Below are positions 57,601 to 64,000 of a stretch of DNA of 64,000 bases, piece after piece. The notes under the pieces were generated by a model. The model was not told where the DNA came from and ran no database searches. It saw nothing but the letters and a program-made list of their open reading frames with translations. Location of the stretch: the NCBI GenBank assembly GCA_029721515.1, contig CM056563.1, forward strand, positions 10,488,454 to 10,552,453, read 5' to 3'. Numbering within the stretch: position 1 is the first letter of the stretch; each line of letters begins with the position of its first letter. This DNA is from Synanceia verrucosa. Its lineage: Eukaryota > Chordata > Actinopteri > Perciformes > Synanceiidae. The position numbers and the translations under genes were made by a program.

Positions 57601-59695
57601 ATGGCAGCTGAGTTCTTCACGTACTGGAGCCTGTCCAGGGCTTTACTTGGAACCCCAGCTAGGACTCCATTACAGTAGTTGAGCCAGGATGTGATGAAAG
57701 TGTGGATGAGCATCTGTGCTACAGAGTCAGACAGCGAGGGACGGAGACAGGAAATATGGTTTATTTGTTTGTATAAATGAAATTTGTGAGTCAGGGTGTA
57801 TCTCTGACCATCTGCCTGTGCTTTTCACTGTCCCTTTTCAGTCCCTTGTTTGATGGCTAAAACCTGCACATCTATGCGCTGTCTGCCCACAGTTAACTCT
57901 AAAACTGCATCTCAGTTTTCAGCCATGTACACAATATTACCAAAAGTATTCGCTCACCTGCCTTGGCTCGCATATGAACTTAAGTGACATCCCATTCCTA
58001 ATCCATAGGGTTCAATATGACGTCGGTCCACCTGACGTCTCTCAGATGGAGAAGCCCGATTCGTCACTCCAGAGAACACGTCTCCACTGCTTACACCACT
58101 GCATCCAATGCTTTGCATTGTACTTGGTGATGTATGGTTTGGATGCAGCTGCTCGACCATGGAAACCCATTCCATGAAGCTCTCTGTGCACTGTTCTTGA
58201 GCTAATCTGAAGGCCACATGAAGTTTGGAGTTCTGTAGTGATTGACTCTGCAGAAAGTTGGTGACCTCTTCGCACTATGTACCTCAGCATCCACTGACCC
58301 CGCTCCGTCAGTTTATGTGGCCTACCACTTTGTGGCTGAGTTGCTGTCGTTCCCAAACACTTCCACGTTCTTATAATACAGCTGAAAGTTGACTGTGGAA
58401 TATTTAGGAGCAAGGAAATTTCACGACTGGATTTGTTGCACAGGTGGCATCCTATCACAGTTCCACGCTGGAATTCACTGAGCTCCTGAGAGCGACCCAT
58501 TCTTTCACAAATGTTTGTAAAAGCAGTCTGCATGCCTAGGTGCTTGATTTTATACACCTGTGGCCATGGAAGTGATTGGAACACCTGATTCTGATTATTT
58601 GGATGGGTGAGCGAATACTTTTGATAATATAGTGTATTTTCAGTCTCTCAGAAATTATTCATACGCATTTGTATGAATGAATAAAGTGTTTTTATTGTGT
58701 TTATTTGTCTTCATGCAAAGCATCAGTGGTTATTTCACTCACAGTGTAATGGATATACTGTATATCACGTGAGTTTTGAATTGAATTACTGAAATAAACA
58801 AACCTCTCCATGGTATTCTAATTCATTGAGGTGTGCCTTTCCATCAGATGACCTTGTCGTGTGCTGTAACTTGCATATTTTGCCTCCATACCTTCATGTT
58901 TATCAAACATCTTGATCAAATGGTGGCATTCTTCCAGGATTTTATCCTCAGCAACTCTTTTGCCCATCCCAAAGTCTCTTAGGGTCGCGAGGGCAAAACG
59001 TCTCAGCTCTTTCCATGATTCTCCATTCGCAAACAGAATTCCTATTAAACACGACATACAGGTTAAATTTAATCTGCACTACATACATATACGTACAAAC
59101 ACACGTGGTTTTGCCATGACTTATAATATATTGTTTGACGATCATTGATCAAGTAAACACACTGTATATGAAAGAAAATGTCATGGTAGGTCATACCGTG
59201 CCCTTGATGTGCATCATAAAAAATTGGGGTGATATCTCTGTCTCCAAATTCTTCTGCGTAGCTAACCAGAGCTTCTTTGACTGTCTTGTATCCAGCCAGG
59301 ACCACCACTCTGTTGGTTCCAAGGTACACAGTAAACAGAGACCCATGTTTCTTGGCAAGCTGGAGAAATAGAAAATGTAATGCCAGAGATATTGTACGAA
59401 CATTAATTATTGCAAAGCACCTTCAAATAAATTGCTACAGATGTTATGGAATGGACTTCTTCAGGAATAAGAGTGCTGAACTCACCTCACAAAGGCTTTT
59501 GTAGGGTCTCTTGAGATCAAGCTGCAACAGGTTGCCTAGCAGGGGAAGAGGTCTCGGCCCTGGAGGCCCCTTCCCCATTTCTTGGGAGATGAAACTGCTG
59601 GAACCAAAATAGATGATGAGAAGGAAAGCAACAAACCCCAACACAGTGGTTGGACTGGAGAAAAAGTAGATGGTAAAATCCTCTAAAAGAGACAT
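54628..59695 (-). CDS. cyp2k: Cytochrome P450 CYP2K-like (copy 4), 9 exons, intact
   Basis: Microsomal CYP2K-family monooxygenase, more diverged from copies 1-3 than they are from each other. Exons, in minus-strand order: 59486-59695, 59197-59359, 58892-59041, 56639-56799, 56169-56348, 55949-56090, 55133-55314, 54887-55028 and 54628-54815. They total 1518 nt, or 505 aa plus TGA, with phases as in other CYP2 genes. Visible: an MSLLEDF start with an N-terminal anchor (about residues 16-32); hinge PPGPRPLPLLGN; C-helix WKELRRF; I-helix AAGTDTT (311-317); K-helix E368-T-Q-R371; and heme loop FSAGRRVCLGE with C448. A TATA box lies about 113 nt upstream of the ATG. Intron 3 (2.1 kb) holds a LINE fragment and a deleted Tc1. 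The 3' UTR runs straight into a hAT-like element. The subfamily is confident; the exact member is not. Confidence 0.95.
57140..57725 (-). pseudogene. LINE reverse-transcriptase C-terminal fragment with 3' tail (CYP2K copy 4 intron 3)
   Basis: The minus strand reads FITSWLNYCNGVLAGVPSKA and LDRLQYVKNSAA, the conserved end of L2/CR1/Rex-type reverse transcriptases. After frameshifts come the TKLKTFGDRAFS-type segment and a 3' untranslated end (CTTTGTAAAGTGACCTTGGG). It is truncated and dead. Confidence 0.8.
57930..58634 (-). mobile_element. Tc1-like transposon, internally deleted (copy D)
   Basis: TA-flanked ends match copies A-C. The minus-strand N-terminal transposase region is open over 180 aa (58042-58584, MGRSQELSEFQRG onward to WSDESGFSI). 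About 545 bp covering most of the catalytic domain is missing, joined near 58032. It cannot encode an active enzyme and sits in intron 3 of CYP2K copy 4. Confidence 0.92.
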
Positions 59696-59807
59696 TCTAC
59701 AGTTGATGGTATTCCTTTTGCAGTTACACACAGATGAGCTTTTTTGAGCACAACAGGCTCCCTTGGAATGTCCTTGCAGCTTATGTGTAGGTGTAAGTGT
59801 AGTTAGC

Positions 59808-59814
59808 TTATATA
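59808..59814 (-). promoter_or_regulatory. TATA box of CYP2K copy 4
   Basis: TATATAA on the minus strand within GACTGCTATATAAGCTAACT, about 113 nt upstream of the ATG. This predicts transcription starting around 59780 and an 85-nt leader. It suits a regulated, liver-type P450 gene. The start site is inferred. Confidence 0.65.
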
Positions 59815-59959
59815 GCAGTCTGACACACCTTTTTTGTCAATCATGGCAGCGATCTGGCAAGATCACGAGGCCCACGACCTGCTCAGAATCCGCAAGGAAG
59901 AAGAAGGAAAAAAAAACAAGCAGGTCAGACCCGCGACTGCTGGCAGTGTGAAAGCACCC

Positions 59960-62179
59960 TAATGCCAAACCAAGGCTGCTAATTTAATTGTTAAATCAGT
60001 ATAAGGTTGCCCTAAGGGCTTGTTTTGTGAAAGCTTAATCCTGCATGTCGGACAAGTTTGATTTCAGGAACACCTAATTGAAATGTAATTACAGGTGTTA
60101 CATCCCCGGTCAACGGGAACCAGAGACCTAACATGAAGGTGCCTCCCCACTCTTCCCACTCCCAAGAAAAGCCAAGCAAACATAGCTACGGAGACCCCTC
60201 GAGTCCTCGCACTTCTGATTGCTTTCAGTCTTTAAAACTCCTCTTCCACTTTCTTTTCAACACAAAATCGGATAATAGCGAACGCAAACCAACAACTTTT
60301 GGTATGTTCTGTGGAAATATACCCCATCCATAATTACTAAATGAATTAAATAGATTTTTTTGAGCAGGTTGAATGTGTTTGATTTGCCTTTCACAAGGAT
60401 AATCAATACTTTATTTCCTGTCCTGTCAGTGCTGCTGCAAAGAATACCTGTCTGTCTGTTTCTGTGTCGGGAGAGGGACTGCATTTCACAGCAGGGGTGC
60501 AGCTACAGGACCAATCACAGCCCTTGTCGTCTCCGTCTTCCCTTGACGGATTGACGGACAGTTAAAAAATGTTCAGAGACGACCAAAAATATCCAGAGCT
60601 GTCCAGAACTGTCCAGAGATGACCAAAGGTTTCCAGAACTCCCCAGAGATGTCCACAGATGTCCACAGATGTTCACCGATGCACGAAAGAGCCACTGGTG
60701 AAGTTCAAGCCGAAGTCGCCTGCAGAGATCCAGCAGATCCAGACTGAACCTGCAGCCACTCCTCACTTCCATCCATCCAGGAATGGGGATATACTGCATA
60801 TACATCTTACAGATATTAAGGAGTTTGATGATTAGATGCTAAATTAAATGGCCTGAATTTAGAGCTTAATCTAGCAAACTTAATAATATTTAGTAAGATA
60901 TCAATAAAATACTAAACTTAAATTCAAAATTAATAAATTGCTCCACAGTCTTCTCTGATGCCTCTCAAATTCTCAACTGCTGAATGCCACCAAACCTAAA
61001 CCAAATTTCGGTTACAGCCTAATTCTTAATTTGGTCTAGATAACCACCACTGAATTTAACTGGTCACATTGAATTAATCAATCAGATATTCATCTTTTGA
61101 ACTTTGCCTTTGTTTAATCATTCATTCCATTTTTGTCACAGTGAGTCAATGCCATGTATCTTCCATCAATCTTCCTTTATTCTAGTTTTTATTTTCTATT
61201 TTATTATTTCTGTTAGTAACTTGGTCATTTAGTTTATCATACTAATCATTTATTATTAGTTTCTTCTTTTACAGTAGTAGTCTGGTTATAGTTTGTCAAA
61301 TAATCTTCTCATTTATAAAGAACTTGGTTATTTGATTTGTGTGTTTATATAAAGCAATTGAATCACTGTACACTAGGTCAAGAACTCCGTAGCACCCTGA
61401 CATTAAGAGACTCTATTAATGTCAAATTCACAAGTTTTCCCTGCAAAACTGGGTGGTGCCCTGATAATTTCTACTATTAAAGGCAATTTTTGGTTGATGA
61501 TCAATAACTTAAAGATATTGCTCATAAATACATAATTTGATATTAATTAATGATTGACTAATCTGCTCTACACTATTTATGCTACATGATTTGTGTGGAA
61601 ACTGAACTTTGATATGGTAAAAGTGATACTTATATGACAGTAGCTGAAGAATCAAAGCAGAGTTGATTATTAAAAGTTCATTCTTCTGGCTAAGCAAAGA
61701 TAAAGAGTAATACAACATGGCAGTCATAAAACTTCCCCCAACTCCATATGGAGTTCCTTATGGTCAGAGAGGAGGAACTGGTCTTATCTGTTAATTCTGC
61801 CAGTCATAAAACTTAAGCCTTAAGCACTTAGGTGCCACATAGTGTCAGATGGATTTCCTGGGGAAATACTCAGAAATGAGAAGAGTTCATTAGTAAGTTC
61901 ATTATCTTATGCTCATTGATATGCTACAGAGGGAATGCTACAACGTTAGCGATGCCCACCTACATGCTAGTGAACACAACCGTCACTAATGCTACCATAG
62001 TTCATCAGACATTGAAGCTGTCAATTTTCTTAACTTTGACAATATAACGTGACAACACATCAGCACAGAGTTTAAGGACTGTGACTGTTGGCAGTTGTGA
62101 TTAATTTTGTTCAAATATGTCAAATTGTGAATTTAAGGGTTGTGTTGTTCAGACAATTGAGCTAAGCTAGCGAACTGCT
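59960..62179. other. Intergenic region upstream of the CYP2K cluster, no gene recognised
   Basis: Mostly AT-rich. Around 60568-60672 there is a degenerate short tandem repeat of TCCAGAGATG-like units (e.g. CAGAGATGTCCACAGATGTC). No exons with splice support, RNA genes or complete transposons were seen. Confidence 0.4.
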
Positions 62180-62470
62180 AATGGTGGTCACTCGTTGTTC
62201 GTTGTGGTTTGGAGTACGCGTTGTACTTGCTGCACATGCACTACCTACATTTGGTCCTGGTTTTGCTTTTAAATTGCATACAAACTACACCAGTGTTCAC
62301 TTACAAACAAACCAAGACCCCCGTTTTCAAGTGGACCAGAGTTCATTTGTTTGGTCCACACCAGAGTTCATATGAGCTTTCACACCTGCCCAAACAAAGC
62401 GGACTATCTGAAGAAACAAACTCTGGTCCGTTTAAAGCGGACCAAATGAGGACAGTGTGAAAGCGACCTG
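62180..62470. repeat. MITE-like repeat rich in GGACCA/TGGTCC inverted motifs
   Basis: It contains AGTGGACCAGAGTTCATTTG, CACACCTGCCCAAACAAAGC and AGCGGACCAAATGAGG and ends GACAGTGTGAAAGCGACCT. TGTGAAAGC ends and internal inverted GGACCA motifs are typical of a fish MITE group. A related end (CAGTGTGAAAGCACCC) occurs near 59945. The boundaries are approximate. Confidence 0.45.
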
Positions 62471-62562
62471 ACTTTCTCATATACAAATCCAACATCACTG
62501 TCTCAGCTTGCAGTTGTTGGGACTGGCCAGGGTTGAATGGAAAAAGAGGGCACTCTCACACA

Positions 62563-62941
62563 TCCATCCATCCATCTATGAATTTTCTACCATTTTCTAC
62601 CATCCATCCATTATCTACCGCTTATCCTCACATAGGGTCACGGGGGGGCTGGAGCCTATCTCAGCTGTCTTAGGGTGAAAGGCAGGGTACACCCTGGACA
62701 AGTCTCCAGTTCATCACAGGGCACATAGAGACAGGCAACCACTCACACTCACATTCACACCTACGGTCAATTTAAATTAGCCAATTAACCTAATCCCCAT
62801 GCATGTTTTTGGATGGTGGGAGGAAGCCGGAGTACCCGGAGAGAACCCACACAGACACGGGGAGAACATGTAAACTCCACACAGAAAGGCCCCTGGCCAG
62901 GAATCAAACCTGTTTCCTTCTTGCTGTGAGGTGACAATGCT
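62563..62941 (-). repeat. SINE-like element, head-truncated, with 11-bp target-site duplication
   Basis: The same family and orientation as 265-626, but lacking the first part of the tRNA-like head. It is flanked by ACTCTCACACA at 62552-62562 and 62942-62952. It is inserted in a repeat whose uninterrupted version is at 32578-32700. Confidence 0.8.
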
Positions 62942-63013
62942 ACTCTCACACAGCCTGTGAGTTATATTGGGGCTTCTAGGAAATGTAGTTAGAATATAAA
63001 GAGACGGTATAAT

Positions 63014-63409
63014 GCTGCGTTCCATTTACATCGGAAGTCGGAGGTCAGAACTGGGAATGTGATCACACCAGAGTTGACGTTGTTCCAGTAAACAAGTCAG
63101 AAAACCAAGATGGATGCCTCCAATGAAAAGTTTGTTGTGCATGCTCTGACAGAATACAGAAAGCTAATTCAGCAATATGAGGTCCACCTCATGTGTGGGA
63201 AAAACCTTTGACTCTACTGTAGGCTGTAACATATAACGCTACATGGCGCTAACCCAGGTTGCTGCGATCTTGGATTATGAGGATGTGGTTGGGTTGGAGA
63301 GGGTCGTCCAACTTTCCAAGTCGGAAATCCAACTTCAGGGATCGTTTCAGTAGAAACTCCTCACTCGGAACTCGGAAATTCCAATTTCTGAGTATAATTG
63401 GAACGCAGC
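63014..63409. mobile_element. MITE inserted in an older repeat
   Basis: The ends GCTGCGTTCCA and TGGAACGCAGC are inverted copies, and further CGGAAGTCGGA / TTCCGAGTTCC-type matches lie inside. The flanking sequence on both sides lines up with the continuous repeat at 32578-32700. A clean target duplication is not visible and there is no coding capacity of known type. Confidence 0.6.
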
Positions 63410-63445
63410 CACAGATATCAAAGCAGGAAGTGGAGACGATCACAA

Positions 63446-64000
63446 ACAGAGAGCAAAACAGAATCCAGTCAGAAAGTGGTCTTTTTGTTGAAACTGGCCT
63501 TCGTCTCTCGTCTTTCGTTTGAGCCATTCTGTTTTCAGTGTCATAGTACAGAATATTCTGTGCGTCATGAATGATGACTCAAAATGGCCAAAAATGCTGG
63601 CACAAGGCATTTTTTTATTAAAAGGCTGGCACTCAATAAGTTAAGGCAGATGGTTTCTGCCTTAATAAATGAGAAGTACAACTGTTCCAAAACTTTTTAC
63701 TGTGGGCCTCACCCAGCGTCACTGGCAGGCTCGGCCAAGGACAGGAGAAATAGCACAGAACAACAGATAAGACAGCACTCTGAAGAACAGAGGACGCAGA
63801 AGGAGGCTTCAGCTTCAGCACTGAACAAACTTCAGATCAACAAATGGAGTCTACCCCCTCACCCATCCCCGCCTCTACAGGTCACACTACAGAGTAGTCA
63901 CCTCTAACCCCAACAAAAGATCTTCCCAACTTTTTCCCTTCCAGCCCCATTCCAGCTCCTCATTTCTTTCACCCAGTCCGAAAGACTCTCTCCTGGATTT
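63446..64000. other. Right edge, no gene recognised
   Basis: The plus-strand open frame 63584-63907 and the minus-strand frame 63249-63527 have no features I recognise and partly overlap repeats. I do not call them genes. Confidence 0.4.

Noticed and set aside
61380..61470. TGGTGCCCTGATAA near 61453 as a retroelement primer-binding site
   Set aside because: No LTR boundary, polypurine tract or coding sequence is visible nearby; a chance match is likely.
63249..63527. Minus-strand 92-aa frame near the right edge
   Set aside because: It overlaps a MITE end and an older repeat. There is no known domain and no splice context.

Overview
The window is vertebrate nuclear DNA, almost certainly from a ray-finned (teleost) fish. 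The support is multi-exon genes with GT-AG introns, a teleost-type CYP2K cytochrome P450 cluster, dense Tc1/mariner elements and other fish-type interspersed repeats, and long (TA)n, (TG)n and (CA)n tracts. The species cannot be named from sequence alone.

Layout, left to right. (1) 0-15 kb: a complete 11-exon ArfGAP/dual-PH gene on the minus strand (ADAP1-like, 377 aa; the exon lengths sum to an intact frame). Its intron 4 carries a dead Tc1 element and a TTAA-flanked inverted-repeat element. (2) 15.3-17.1 kb: a structurally intact Tc1-like transposon (342-aa DD34E transposase, identical 51-bp terminal inverted repeats) inside a (TA)n tract. (3) 18.2-22.2 kb: RNPS1 on the minus strand (277 aa), whose start codon is split by an intron. 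A CpG/ETS/CRE-like promoter region follows and appears to be shared with (4) a plus-strand 568-aa gene at 23.07-25.0 kb that I do not recognise. That protein has an N-terminal transposase-like helix-turn-helix, a central coiled coil, a candidate SUMO-interacting motif and a C-terminal SUMO-consensus lysine. (5) 25-27 kb: a repeat-rich spacer with a LINE RNase H fragment. (6) 27-59.8 kb: a CYP2K cluster, all on the minus strand. It has one intact gene inside a tandemly repeated unit (34.9-48.6 kb, 505 aa), a decayed sister copy (28.4-32.1 kb), a single-exon relic (50.4 kb) and a second, more diverged intact gene (54.6-59.7 kb, 505 aa). The introns of the cluster hold Tc1, Harbinger, gypsy, retrovirus-like and LINE debris. 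(7) 60-64 kb: intergenic repeats, including a SINE and a MITE nested in an older repeat.

Functionally the genes are unrelated neighbours: ADAP1 acts in phosphoinositide/Arf signalling, RNPS1 in splicing, the exon junction complex and mRNA surveillance, and CYP2K in microsomal oxidation of lipids and xenobiotics. The most informative structures are the duplication and transposon history of the CYP2K units, which give shared insertions, an empty site and stepwise pseudogenisation; the divergent RNPS1/unknown-gene promoter; and the apparently recently active Tc1. Splice junctions were assigned by hand from GT/AG sites, reading-frame phase and family conservation. No computation or database search was run.
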